A stretch of 9,925 bases of DNA from Nitrospirota bacterium (GCA_013334545.1 JAAXXJ010000094.1:1-9925); one strand, 5' to 3'. Positions 1 to 6,010 are shown, counted from the first letter of the stretch. Numbers and translations are program-made. The notes: a model not told the origin generated them from the letters alone.

Positions 1-1
1 C

Positions 2-277
2 CCGCTCGGCACCTTCGTGATCAACGTGAGCGGAAGCTTCCTCATCGGGCTGCTCATGACCCTGATGGCGGAGCGGTTCACGGTGAATCCCCAGTGGCGG
101 CTCCTGCTCGTCGTAGGGTTCCTGGGCGCCTACACCACCTTCTCCACGTTCGAATACGAGACCGGCGCCCTGCTGAAGGACGGCGAGTGGACCTTCGCCA
201 TGCTGAACATTATCCTGAGCGTGGTCGCGGGGTTCATCGCGCTGAAGCTGGGAGAGGTGATCGCGAAGGCGATATGA
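2..277 (+). CDS. crcB: Fluoride ion channel CrcB/FluC, 3' part
   Basis: This is the C-terminal 91 residues of a small membrane channel that exports fluoride as a dual-topology dimer. The reading frame is open from base 2, so the gene begins upstream of the window; the GTG at 17 lies inside the conserved segment and is not the start. Visible hallmarks are the GTFVINVSGSFLIG helix and the GFLGAYTTFSTFEYE segment, which holds the polar track and the phenylalanines lining the fluoride pore. A hydrophobic last helix ends in a short charged tail. Family members are about 125 residues long, so roughly 30-35 N-terminal residues are missing. A DUF190 gene follows on the same strand 130 bases later, a pairing often seen in fluoride-responsive loci. 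Any fluoride riboswitch would lie upstream and cannot be seen. Confidence 0.93.
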   Translation, partial: PLGTFVINVSGSFLIGLLMTLMAERFTVNPQWRLLLVVGFLGAYTTFSTFEYETGALLKDGEWTFAMLNIILSVVAGFIALKLGEVIAKAI

Positions 278-284
278 GGTTCGT

Positions 285-390
285 GTTCAACTTTCAAGGT
301 TCACGTTCAAGATGACAATTATGCATATTTATCAAACAGGAGAGTAAGGACCTTCCGTAAACGTTGAACCCTTAACCTTGCACATTGAAT
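285..390. repeat. Inverted pair of TTCAAGG-type spacer repeats
   Basis: The spacer between crcB and the DUF190 gene starts with TTCAACTTTCAAGGTTCACG (from 286) and ends with the opposite orientation, ACGTTGAACCCTTAACCTTG (361-380), followed by CACATTGAAT. The two arms are imperfect inverted copies around about 48 bases of AT-rich sequence. The same motif recurs in other spacers of the window. The copies are too irregular for a CRISPR array. Confidence 0.65.
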
Positions 391-407
391 GCTCCGAAGG
401 AGGCCCT

Positions 408-737
408 ATGCTCAAACCCGGACCGGCAAAGAAGCTCACCATCTATCTCGACGAGTCGGACAGTGTCCATGGCAAGCCTGTATACGAGGTCCTGCTCGAC
501 ATTTTCTTTAAACGGAAGATCTCCGGCGCCAGCGTTTTCCGCGGCATCGAAGGCTACGGACACGACCGGGTGTTCCATACCGCGAAGATCCTCGAGCTTT
601 CCACGACCCTGCCGGTCAGGGTCGAGGTCGTGGACACGCCCATCAAAATCGACGAGATACTTCTCGAGATCACGCCCATTGTGCATAAGGGGCTCATCAC
701 GGTGAGCGATACACAGGTGATCAAGGCTGGTGGTTGA
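408..737 (+). CDS. DUF190 family protein
   Basis: A 109-residue protein of the DUF190 family, small soluble proteins whose known structures resemble the PII signalling fold; the biochemical role is not established. The start is the ATG at 408, because GGAGG lies directly upstream (399-403) and the N-terminus then matches the family. An in-frame ATG at 378 lacks a comparable site and would add repeat-derived residues. Typical features are the KKLTIYLDESD strand (9-18), the HGKPVYEVLLDIFFKRKISGA helix region (21-41), the FRGIEGYG turn (44-51) and PVRVEVVDTPIKI (69-81). It is full length. It sits 130 bases after the fluoride channel gene, and such pairs are common, so a role in the fluoride response is likely but unproven. 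Confidence 0.88.
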   Translation: MLKPGPAKKLTIYLDESDSVHGKPVYEVLLDIFFKRKISGASVFRGIEGYGHDRVFHTAKILELSTTLPVRVEVVDTPIKIDEILLEITPIVHKGLITVSDTQVIKAGG

Positions 738-748
738 CAGGAGCTCCA

Positions 749-776
749 GTTCAAGGTCTCATGCTCAAGGTTCAAA
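749..776. repeat. TTCAAGG-type spacer repeat
   Basis: Two TCAAGG units (GTTCAAGG and CTCAAGGTTCAAAA) lie between the DUF190 stop and the Smr gene; a further TCTCAAGG follows at 801-808. They belong to the same dispersed motif found at 285-390, 1471-1497, 1934-2066 and 6644-6730. No opposite-orientation partner is seen in this spacer. Confidence 0.5.
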
Positions 777-818
777 ATACCTTAGTTCCCGGTCATCAAT
801 TCTCAAGGCGCTTCTGCA

Positions 819-1463
819 ATGCCCAAGGATTTCACCAACCGCCCCTTTGACAAGCTGAAAAAGCAGCTCGACCGACGGCCGCCACCTGCACCCGCACCCC
901 CCTCGCCGCCGGTTCCGGTAGCGGGTCCCTTCACCGAAGATGAACTTTTCGCATGCGCCATGACCGATGTCCAGGTGATCGAAGCGTTCCGGGTGCTGCC
1001 TTGCGCGCGGTCATCCCGACGGGAAGCACCGACACGGGAGACGCGGGACCCTGATGACGATGCTCTTGCCATCCTCATGCAGATCGCCGAGGGCAGCCAT
1101 CCCATCAATCTGTCGGACACGCAGGAATACATCGAGTGGACCAATCCCGGGGTGCCTGGCGAGGTCATCGGGAAACTGCATACCGGGCACTTCTCGGTGC
1201 AGGGCTATCTCGATCTCCATGGCTATACCGGTGATGAGGTCAATGAGACGCTCGACGCGTTCCTTGCAGAAGCGTTCCAGCGGGACTGGAAATGCGTCAA
1301 GGTCATCCATGGCCGGGGCCTGCGTTCAGTGAAGGGGCCGGTGCTGAAGGACGCGGTCGTCCGGAGGCTGGTGGGGCGGTACCGGAAGCAGGTCATCGCC
1401 TTTGTCAGCGCGCGGCAGTGCGATGGAGGGCTGGGGGCGATGTATGTTTTATTAAGAAAATAA
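819..1463 (+). CDS. Smr-domain protein (C-terminal Smr nuclease-like domain)
   Basis: A 214-residue protein with a C-terminal Smr (small MutS-related) domain, a nucleic-acid-binding fold that often has DNA-nicking or RNA endonuclease activity. The domain covers about residues 128-214. It shows the LDLHGYT motif (131-137), the HGRG motif (164-167) that is central to activity, and the closing GAMYVLLRK strand (206-214). The N-terminal part is charged (KKLKKQLDRR) and then strongly proline-rich (residues 21-38), a layout like stand-alone SmrA/SmrB-type proteins. The middle (about 39-125) is not recognised. The start ATG has only a weak AAGG upstream (about 805). A role in ribosome rescue or DNA repair is possible from the family but cannot be decided here. 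Confidence 0.87.
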   Translation: MPKDFTNRPFDKLKKQLDRRPPPAPAPPSPPVPVAGPFTEDELFACAMTDVQVIEAFRVLPCARSSRREAPTRETRDPDDDALAILMQIAEGSHPINLSDTQEYIEWTNPGVPGEVIGKLHTGHFSVQGYLDLHGYTGDEVNETLDAFLAEAFQRDWKCVKVIHGRGLRSVKGPVLKDAVVRRLVGRYRKQVIAFVSARQCDGGLGAMYVLLRK

Positions 1464-1468
1464 AACAT
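1444..1468. terminator. AT-rich hairpin at the end of the Smr gene
   Basis: A perfect 10-bp inverted repeat, ATGTTTTATT (1444-1453) and AATAAAACAT (1459-1468), with a 5-base loop spans the Smr stop codon. It resembles a weak, possibly bidirectional terminator, but the stem has almost no GC and there is no clean T run after it on the + strand. Confidence 0.35.
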
Positions 1469-1470
1469 TA

Positions 1471-1497
1471 TTCAACGTTCAAGGTTCAAGGTTCAAG
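1471..1497. repeat. Tandem TTCAAGG repeat
   Basis: This is the cleanest copy of the dispersed motif: TTCAACG followed by three GTTCAAGG units in direct tandem (TTCAAGGTTCAAGG). It lies directly downstream of the frameshifted four-helix-bundle gene. The opposite orientation (TTGAAC...TTGAAT) lies on the far side of that gene at 1934-2066, so the gene sits between inverted repeat arms. Confidence 0.7.
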
Positions 1498-1513
1498 GAG
1501 AAGAAATAAGGAT

Positions 1514-1919
1514 CTAACGAACCACTGGCTTGTGCATATCACCCTTGAGTGACGATCGCTTCAGATATTGGATAAGCTTTCCGAGCTGGGAAGATACTGT
1601 TCGACATTGTTCTTTTTGTTCTTGCGTTTTACTGAAATCCTCTTCAGTCAGATACTTCTGGTCAAAAGCCGCAAACAGTAGTGACCGTACCTCACCGCAG
1701 GACCCTTTTGCGATAAAACAGGAAATGAATGAATTCCGTGTTTGTGCCGCGTTCAAATCCTTCTGCGATGTTCGACATGACAGATACTGCTGACCGGCGG
1801 ATTTGGTCGACAAGGCCGAAATCCTTTTTGAATTCACGCTTGTCTGTAAGACGGTAGATCATCCCTACGAGTTCCCGCGATTCTTTCCATACATCCATCT
1901 GCTCGAACGATCTCACCAT
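1514..1919 (-). pseudogene. Four-helix-bundle protein (23S rRNA IVS-type), frameshifted
   Basis: This gene encodes a small four-helix-bundle protein of the family first noted in 23S rRNA intervening sequences; its function is not established. Two adjacent minus-strand frames together give one complete member of about 134 residues. The first part (from ATG at 1919, with GAGG about 8 bases upstream) holds the typical FEQMDVWKESRELVGMIYRL helix and the SNIAEGFERG signature. The second part, in the next frame, continues with FIAKGSCGEVRSLLFAA and LGKLIQYLKRSS and stops at 1514. The switch falls in a run of four Ts on the coding strand (plus-strand 1715-1718); removing one T restores CTG TTT ATC GCA AAA GGG. 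As written, translation ends prematurely near 1692. This could be a real pseudogene, a programmed slip or a sequencing error. Confidence 0.85.
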
Positions 1920-1933
1920 TATTTGCCTCGATA

Positions 1934-2066
1934 GACGTTGAACTTTAGCATTGAATGCGGTTTCCAAGTAAGCCTGTTGCCTCTATTCTTTCAACCTTGA
2001 ATATGATTAACTCCTTGAACGTTGATATGTTTGTACCTTACACTTTCGACATTGAACTTTGAATGT
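1934..2066. repeat. Cluster of CCTTGAA / CGTTGAA repeats (opposite orientation)
   Basis: At least four units of the dispersed spacer motif in reverse orientation lie here: GACGTTGAACTTTAGCATTG (1934-1953), TTTCAACCTTGAAT (1989-2002), CTCCTTGAACGTTGAT (2011-2026) and GACATTGAACTTTGAATGTG (2048-2067). They lie between the four-helix-bundle gene and pcm. The reverse frames of these repeats give the spurious N-terminal extension of the four-helix-bundle reading frame upstream of 1919. Confidence 0.65.
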
Positions 2067-2071
2067 GTTTA

Positions 2072-2719
2072 TTATTCTCTCCATCCCTTCGCCCCGATGA
2101 GCGGCACGAAGATGCAGGGAATGCTCGTTTTCGTGACCGTGCCTGATGGTGATTTGATGATCTTCAGCAGGAGCTGGGAGTACCGTTCCCCGACGGGGAT
2201 CACCAGCCTCCCGCCGTCCTTCAGCTGCTCCACCAGGGTGTCGGGAACGTCGGGCGCCGCGGCCGTGACGATGATGGCGTCGAAGGGCGACATCTCCTTC
2301 CACCCGTAGGTCCCGTCGTAGACCTTCATGACCACGTTCTTGTAGCCCAGCCGGTCGAGCGTTGCCCGGGCCTTATCGGCGAGGGTCTTCACCCGTTCGA
2401 TGGTGAAGACCTTCTGGCACAGCTCGGCGAGCACCGCGGCCTGGTAGCCCGACCCGGTCCCGATCTCGAGGACCCGCTCATCGCCCTTGAGCTCCAGGAG
2501 CTCGGTCATCAGCGCAACGATGTAGGGCTGGGAGATGGTCTGGCCCTCGCCGATGGGCATGGCGTGGTCGCCGTAGGCCTGCGCACGCAGGGCCTCGGGC
2601 ATGAACTCGTGGCGCGGCACTTTGCCCATGACGGCCAGGACCCGGGGGTCCGTGACGCCGCGAAAGGCGATCTGCTCTTCAACCATGCGGCTGCGTTCTT
2701 TTTCGAAATCGATAATCAT
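2072..2719 (-). CDS. pcm: Protein-L-isoaspartate O-methyltransferase
   Basis: A 215-residue cytoplasmic repair enzyme. It transfers a methyl group from S-adenosylmethionine to L-isoaspartyl residues in aged proteins so that they can revert to aspartate. Family marks are all present: the N-terminal helix with MVEEQI (12-17), VPRHEFMPEALRAQAY (34-49), the substrate-binding GEGQTISQPYIVA (57-69), SAM motif I VLEIGTGSGYQAAVLAEL (83-100), FTIERV (105-110), YDGTYGW (134-140), PFDAIIVTAAAP (145-156) and LKDGGRLVIPVG (167-178). The length is normal and there are no missing motifs. The ribosome-binding site is weak (GAAGAG before the ATG). surE is upstream on the same strand; in Escherichia coli the two genes overlap, whereas here 452 bases separate them. 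Confidence 0.96.
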   Translation of the reverse strand: MIIDFEKERSRMVEEQIAFRGVTDPRVLAVMGKVPRHEFMPEALRAQAYGDHAMPIGEGQTISQPYIVALMTELLELKGDERVLEIGTGSGYQAAVLAELCQKVFTIERVKTLADKARATLDRLGYKNVVMKVYDGTYGWKEMSPFDAIIVTAAAPDVPDTLVEQLKDGGRLVIPVGERYSQLLLKIIKSPSGTVTKTSIPCIFVPLIGAKGWRE

Positions 2720-3171
2720 TGAGAACTCTTCAGAACTTATTATGAAACGAAATACACGATAAGATCGAGATGGTTTTGTGACTGATTTGAACCGTTACAA
2801 AACGCAGGAAAAGTCTTATACCACAGAGACCACGAAGAGAACGAAGAAATTCCAAATGACAGAAGGGATGCTATTAATAAGACATGCCTTCGTGAACTTC
2901 GCGTACTTCTTGGCGAGAGATGCTATTAGTTACTAAGGAGCCAAATTCTTCTCAAAATGGCAAGAAAACAAATCCTGTGGAACCACGGGTCCCGACTTCG
3001 TCGTGACACACAGATGAGAACAAGGCTTTCCGCTGTTGATCCTATCTGTGTGTGGCGAAGCCACCAGTGGTTACAACGGTTTGGTTCCGGCTTGTCCGGG
3101 TTAGGTCTGAATGTTAAATGAACATCAGATCTGCTTGCCTTTGCGTCCTTCTCACCTGGGTCAGCGCTCGT
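2720..3171. other. Gene-free spacer between surE and pcm
   Basis: I see no supportable gene in these 452 bases. They hold low-complexity, repeat-like sequence: an ACCACAGAGACCACGAAGAG stretch (2820-2839) of the kind that recurs in intergenic regions of many such genomes, and a roughly opposite CTTCGTGAACTTCGCGTACT (2888-2907). A 10-bp inverted repeat follows at 3006-3053, then GGTTCCGGCTTGTCCGGGTT (3083-3102). A frame that begins at 3118 on the + strand runs antisense through surE and is not accepted as a gene. Confidence 0.6.
3006..3053. repeat. 10-bp inverted repeat in surE-pcm spacer
   Basis: ACACACAGAT (3006-3015) and ATCTGTGTGT (3044-3053) are perfect inverted copies separated by 28 bases. 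They could be the arms of a small mobile or dispersed repeat, or a transcript hairpin downstream of surE. There is no T run, so a rho-independent terminator is not supported. Confidence 0.5.
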
Positions 3172-3951
3172 TCATTTTACTTCATCGCTGTGAGCCGGAA
3201 TAGATCCGTATGCAAGATTCTCCATGGTTTTCAGGGCGTCGAATGCCGCGTAGTGAGTAAGGTCCAGGTGCAGGGGGGTGATCGAGACCATACCCCGGTC
3301 GATGGCGTCGAAGTCCGTTCCCGTCCGGTGCTCCCACTCCGGCTCCCCTCCCCCGATCCAGTAGTACTTCTTTCCGCGCGGATCGACCCGCTCCACGGTC
3401 ATCTGGTGGTAGATGCGCTTGCCAAGCCGGGTGAGCGTCGTCCCCTTCATCTCCGGGAGCGGCAGATTCGGCACGTTCACGTTCAGGAGCGTCCCTTTGG
3501 GAAGGCCCTGCGCAAGGACCAGCCGGGCGACCTGCAGGCCGACCTCGGCGGCCTCGGCGAACAGGAAGTTCTCGCGGGCGGAGAGCGAGAGGGAGAAGGA
3601 GGGAACGCCCAGGATCAGCGCCTCGATGGCGCCGGCGACCGTGCCGGAATAGGTCACGTCGTCGCCCATGTTGGGCCCCTTGTTGATGCCCGAGACCACG
3701 AGCTTCGGCACTTCTTTCAGGAGACCCTTGACCGCGATGTTCACACAGTCCGTCGGCGTGCCGTTCACGCTGTAGACGCCGTCCTTCAGCTGCTCGATAA
3801 GCAGCGGCCGGTGCAGCGTCATGGAATGGCCGGCCGCGCTCCGCTCCCGGTCCGGCGCGACGATGATCACTTCGTCAAGGGCCTTCAGGCGCTTTGCGAG
3901 GAGCTGAATGCCGGGTGAATAGACACCGTCGTCATTGGTGATGAGGATCAC
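3172..3951 (-). CDS. surE: 5'-nucleotidase / survival protein SurE
   Basis: A 259-residue metal-dependent phosphatase that removes phosphate from 5'- and 3'-nucleotides and, in some bacteria, short polyphosphate; it is linked to stationary-phase survival. The start is set at the GTG at 3951: AAGGAG lies 6 bases upstream, and translation from there begins ILITNDDGVYSPG, the family's usual N-terminus. The longer frame back to 3981 has no comparable site. Visible motifs are the metal ligands in TNDDG (5-9), VAPDRERSAAGHSMTLHRPL (31-50) with the active-site serine near 39, VNGTPTDCV (62-70) and SGINKGPNMGDDVTYSGTV (87-105). The gene begins 42 bases after the phosphatase gene upstream and probably shares its transcript; pcm is next downstream. 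Confidence 0.95.
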   Translation of the reverse strand: MILITNDDGVYSPGIQLLAKRLKALDEVIIVAPDRERSAAGHSMTLHRPLLIEQLKDGVYSVNGTPTDCVNIAVKGLLKEVPKLVVSGINKGPNMGDDVTYSGTVAGAIEALILGVPSFSLSLSARENFLFAEAAEVGLQVARLVLAQGLPKGTLLNVNVPNLPLPEMKGTTLTRLGKRIYHQMTVERVDPRGKKYYWIGGGEPEWEHRTGTDFDAIDRGMVSITPLHLDLTHYAAFDALKTMENLAYGSIPAHSDEVK

Positions 3952-3970
3952 GAGAAACTCCTTTATGCAA

Positions 3971-3998
3971 CAGCTTGTCAACTTGTAGGCTTGCTAGC
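3971..3998. repeat. CAGCTTGTC...GGCTTGC repeat
   Basis: The 42-base gap between the phosphatase gene and surE, with the last codons of the former, carries CAGCTTGTCAACTTGTAGGC followed by TTGCTAGC. A shorter relative, CAGCTTGTCGGCTTGCAA, occurs at 6675-6692, suggesting a second family of short dispersed repeats. The evidence is two copies only. Confidence 0.4.
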
Positions 3999-4785
3999 GA
4001 TTCATCATCCTCGCCAGGCTGTTGAACCATCCCCGCTTCCCCTCCTCCAGCGTTCTCGGCTGCCGTATGCGGACAGGTCTGTTCGCAACAATTGCCGCCG
4101 GTATGGTCTCGACCAGCTCCCGCGCCCGTTCATCGCCGATCAGCGCCGTGGCTGCCTTCACTCCCTCGGACAGGAGCGGCCTCCGCATTGTCGCGGAATG
4201 GCCGTCGCTGGCGATAACGTGCACAAGATCCCTTTTGAGAAGATGGATGCTGAACTTCCTGGCGTCGTTACCGAAACCGCCAAGAAGGCTCATTGCCGTT
4301 ATCTGCACCAGGGCGCCTATCTGCACAGCCTGTTCCACTGCCTTGGGGTGCTTGACGAACCAGTAGTTCCGCTCCGGATGCGTGATGATGGGCACCGTGC
4401 CGGTCCCGAGCAGCGACCGGAGAAAAGTGTCCCAGGACTGCGGTACATAGAAGTGCGGGAACTCCAGGAGAAGGTAGCGGCTGTTATTGATAGAAAGGAA
4501 GTTCTTCAGTCCGGGGTGTGTTGGAAGATCCGGGAAAATGGCAACATCCGCGCCCGGCACGATCGTGAGCGCGATATTTTCCAACTGCAGGGCGGCATCG
4601 AGCTCGTTGATCCGTTCCCTGATCAACTCACCGGTCCGGGGATACTGAGCCGGGTTGAAGTGCGGGGTCGCAGCAATGGTCGTGGTCCCGTCCAAGGTTG
4701 CCATGCGGCACATTTCGACGGATTCCCGGAGCGTTTCTGGCCCGTCGTCCATGCTGTGCAGGATATGGCAGTGGAGGTCGATCAT
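3994..4785 (-). CDS. CpsB/CapC (YwqE-type) PHP-domain tyrosine phosphatase
   Basis: A 263-residue metal-dependent phosphatase of the PHP superfamily. Relatives dephosphorylate tyrosine kinases that control capsule or exopolysaccharide export. Metal-binding segments are visible: MIDLHCHIL (1-9), DDG (13-15), AATPHF (38-43), VPGADV (76-81), LLLEFP (105-110), IITHPERN (133-140) and IASDGHS (191-197). At residue 80 the expected glutamate of the G-A-E motif is aspartate, and the usual SDAH reads SDGH; both are conservative changes. The ATG at 4785 is chosen because the family begins with MIDLHCHI. A GTG at 4800 is possible, but its GGAAGG is only one base away. No kinase or polysaccharide genes are nearby, so the partner is unknown. 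surE follows 42 bases downstream. Confidence 0.87.
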   Translation of the reverse strand: MIDLHCHILHSMDDGPETLRESVEMCRMATLDGTTTIAATPHFNPAQYPRTGELIRERINELDAALQLENIALTIVPGADVAIFPDLPTHPGLKNFLSINNSRYLLLEFPHFYVPQSWDTFLRSLLGTGTVPIITHPERNYWFVKHPKAVEQAVQIGALVQITAMSLLGGFGNDARKFSIHLLKRDLVHVIASDGHSATMRRPLLSEGVKAATALIGDERARELVETIPAAIVANRPVRIRQPRTLEEGKRGWFNSLARMMNR

Positions 4786-4800
4786 GCCGTTTCTTGACAC

Positions 4801-5164
4801 GCCTTCCCGATAGGGACTGTAGTAGGAATGACGCTCCCCCGGCAGGAGCCGGGGGTTTCTTCAGGGCTTCATGCGATAATCCTGCATGAGCCCTTCGGGC
4901 TGCCGCTACATCACCAGACAGGAGTCTGGTGTTCTATGCAGCTCAATAATAGGAGACGTAGATCTCTTTCGGGATCCGGACTTTGCCGAGAAAGTGCTGC
5001 CCCCTGAGCAGTTCCACGTCGTCCTAGCTCTTCAAGCTGTCGTTCACGTCATTTGCAAAGATGGCAATAAAAAATAAGATTATAATGTCAAGCATTTATA
5101 CTATATTTACCTGTTTCAGGTCAAACAAATACTGCTTTTCTGGTATATTTCGGGTAAGGTGCAA
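4801..5164. other. Gene-free region with transposon-end remnant
   Basis: No convincing gene lies between the phosphatase gene and the tRNA-Pro terminator. Positions 4829-4931 hold the IS200/IS605-like hairpins described separately. The minus strand of about 4950-5070 reads as a possible coding scrap (ELLRGQHFLGKVRIPKEIYV), interrupted by an in-frame TAG. I cannot assign it to a family; it may be the decayed end of a lost gene. The rest (about 5075-5164) is AT-rich with nothing recognisable. Confidence 0.5.
4829..4931 (-). mobile_element. Solo right end of an IS200/IS605-type element (omega-RNA-like)
   Basis: Read on the minus strand, the segment has a hairpin CACCAGAC/GTCTGGTG (4912-4931), then AGCCC/GGGCT (4889-4901), then GAAGAAA and a strong stem CCCCCGGC/GCCGGGGG (4836-4855), ending in GGGGGAGCGTCA at 4829. 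That order and the terminal stem followed by a short conserved tail are what I know from right ends of IS605-family elements, where the end also encodes the TnpB guide RNA scaffold. Both 8-bp stems carry the same 4-base loop (AGGA on the plus strand). No tnpA or tnpB frame is present, so this would be a remnant or a non-autonomous copy. On the plus strand the large stem plus TTTCTT also resembles a terminator. Confidence 0.45.
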
Positions 5165-5199
5165 ATAAAAAGCCGTAACTCGCGAAGAGCTACGGCTTT
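5165..5199 (-). terminator. Rho-independent terminator after tRNA-Pro
   Basis: On the minus strand, AAAGCCGTAGCTC pairs with GAGTTACGGCTTT around a TTCGC loop (13-bp stem with one G-T pair) and is followed by a T-rich tail (TTATTTG). It starts 7 bases beyond the tRNA CCA end, so it most likely ends the ihfA-merR-tRNA-Pro transcript. Confidence 0.85.
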
Positions 5200-5205
5200 C
5201 ACTAA

Positions 5206-5282
5206 TGGTCGGGGCGAGCCGATTTGAACGGCCGACCACTCGCACCCCAAGCGAGTACGCTACCAGGCTGCGCCACGCCCCG
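5206..5282 (-). tRNA. tRNA-Pro (anticodon GGG)
   Basis: The minus strand folds into a complete 77-base tRNA. The acceptor stem is CGGGGCG/CGCCCCG with the bacterial proline C1-G72 pair, and the D arm contains AGCCTGGTAGC. The anticodon stem CTCGC/GCGAG frames the loop TTGGGGT, giving anticodon GGG. The T arm has loop TTCAAAT, and the CCA end is encoded (after discriminator A). One T-stem pair is G-T. It reads proline CCC/CCU codons. It lies just downstream of the MerR-type gene, an order (ihfA, merR-like, tRNA-Pro) that recurs in many Proteobacteria. Confidence 0.96.
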
Positions 5283-5397
5283 ATAAACCCTGATCGAATT
5301 CGTACTTTTTTCGCATACTACAAAGGACCGAGGAACGGGTGAGCAGGTGATGACGAACACGCCATCTTCTCGCCCCATCGGGCTTTCCCCTGACCAC

Positions 5398-5748
5398 CTA
5401 TTTGAGCAGCTCCAGAATCTCCCTGATCTCTTTTTTCGCCGTTTCGAGGACGGAATCCGTATCCTGCCGTCCTCTGCCTTTCAGCTTCTTCCGTGCGCCC
5501 GATATGGTATAGCCGCTTTGGTACAGCAGCTTCTTGACCTGCAGGATATTGTCAAGGTCCTTCTTCGTGTAAAGCCGCTGGCCTGACTTCCTTTTTTCCG
5601 GCCGGAGGTGGGGGAACTCGGTCTCCCAGTACCGCAGCACGTAAGGTTCCAAGCCCGTGATTCTGCTCACCTCCCCGATGCGGTAGAAGAGCTTACTCGG
5701 CTGCTGTTGCGGGGATTGTTGGTGCGGAGGCTGTAGACTCAATGACAT
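5398..5748 (-). CDS. MerR-family transcriptional regulator (ihfA-linked)
   Basis: A 116-residue DNA-binding protein with one MerR winged helix-turn-helix. The family core spans about residues 20-90: YRIGEVSRITGLEPYVLRYW (22-41), then TEFPHLRPEK (43-52), GQRLYTKKDLDNI (56-68) and the helix pair LLYQSGYTISGARKKL (74-89). There are no cysteine ligands, so it is not a metal sensor; a short helical tail (about 100-116) probably dimerises. The first 19 residues are rich in Q, P and S. The start ATG at 5748 has AAGGA close upstream and is the only usual start codon ahead of the conserved domain, which makes the gene overlap the end of ihfA by 56 bases in another frame. Its target is unknown; the position between ihfA and tRNA-Pro is conserved in many bacteria. 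Confidence 0.9.
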   Translation of the reverse strand: MSLSLQPPHQQSPQQQPSKLFYRIGEVSRITGLEPYVLRYWETEFPHLRPEKRKSGQRLYTKKDLDNILQVKKLLYQSGYTISGARKKLKGRGRQDTDSVLETAKKEIREILELLK

Positions 5749-6010
5749 GTTCCTTGAATATCATGCTCGGCCGGAAGCTCACGACACTGCGCGGGGTGAT
5801 CTCGATCTCCTGGCCCGTCTTGGGATTTCTCCCTTTTCGCGACCGCTTTTGCCTCACCACGAAGTTCCCGAATCCCGAGAGCTTCACGGTATCGCCCTGC
5901 TTCAGCGTCTGTTTGATCGTATCCAGGATCATCTCGACCAGTTCCTCGGCATCCTGCTTCGGCAGGCCCACTTTGTCAAATACGTCTGAGATGATATCTG
6001 CCTTGGTCAT
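5693..6010 (-). CDS. ihfA: Integration host factor alpha subunit
   Basis: A 105-residue member of the HU/IHF family of DNA-bending proteins, which act in recombination, replication and transcription. MTKADIISDVF at the start, the dimer helices (15-40), KLSGFGNFVVRQK (43-55) and the beta arm with RNPKTG (61-66), whose proline intercalates into DNA, are all present. VVSFRPS (76-82) closes the fold. HU and IHF are similar in sequence; the call of IHF-alpha rests on the following MerR gene and tRNA-Pro. The last 15 residues (STASAPTIPATAAE) are low-complexity and are the part overlapped by the MerR gene. A GGAGG lies 7 bases before the ATG, and a good promoter lies just upstream. Confidence 0.92.
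   Translation of the reverse strand: MTKADIISDVFDKVGLPKQDAEELVEMILDTIKQTLKQGDTVKLSGFGNFVVRQKRSRKGRNPKTGQEIEITPRSVVSFRPSMIFKEHVIESTASAPTIPATAAE

Noticed and set aside
378..407. Upstream ATG extension of the DUF190 gene
   Set aside because: The extra residues come from the spacer repeat, and the strong GGAGG site serves the ATG at 408.
819..1468. Minus-strand and +2 frames within the Smr gene
   Set aside because: They are shadow frames with R/S-rich translations. The Smr motifs are intact in the accepted frame.
1471..1497. Tandem TTCAAGG units as a CRISPR array
   Set aside because: The units are about 7-8 bases long, abut one another without spacers, and no cas gene is present.
3118..3918. 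Long + strand reading frame of 266 codons
   Set aside because: It is antisense to surE, whose motifs are complete. The translation is composition-driven (R, V, D, G rich) and has no family features.
3991..4797. Long + strand reading frame of 268 codons
   Set aside because: It mirrors the PHP phosphatase gene on the other strand almost end to end and has no recognisable motifs.
4836..4861. Plus-strand terminator (CCCCCGGC stem plus TTTCTT)
   Set aside because: No + strand gene lies upstream for it to terminate. The minus-strand reading fits a transposon end better, though a terminator role is not excluded.
4886..5077. Short + strand frame of 63 codons
   Set aside because: It has no ribosome-binding site or family resemblance and runs through the hairpins of the transposon-end remnant.
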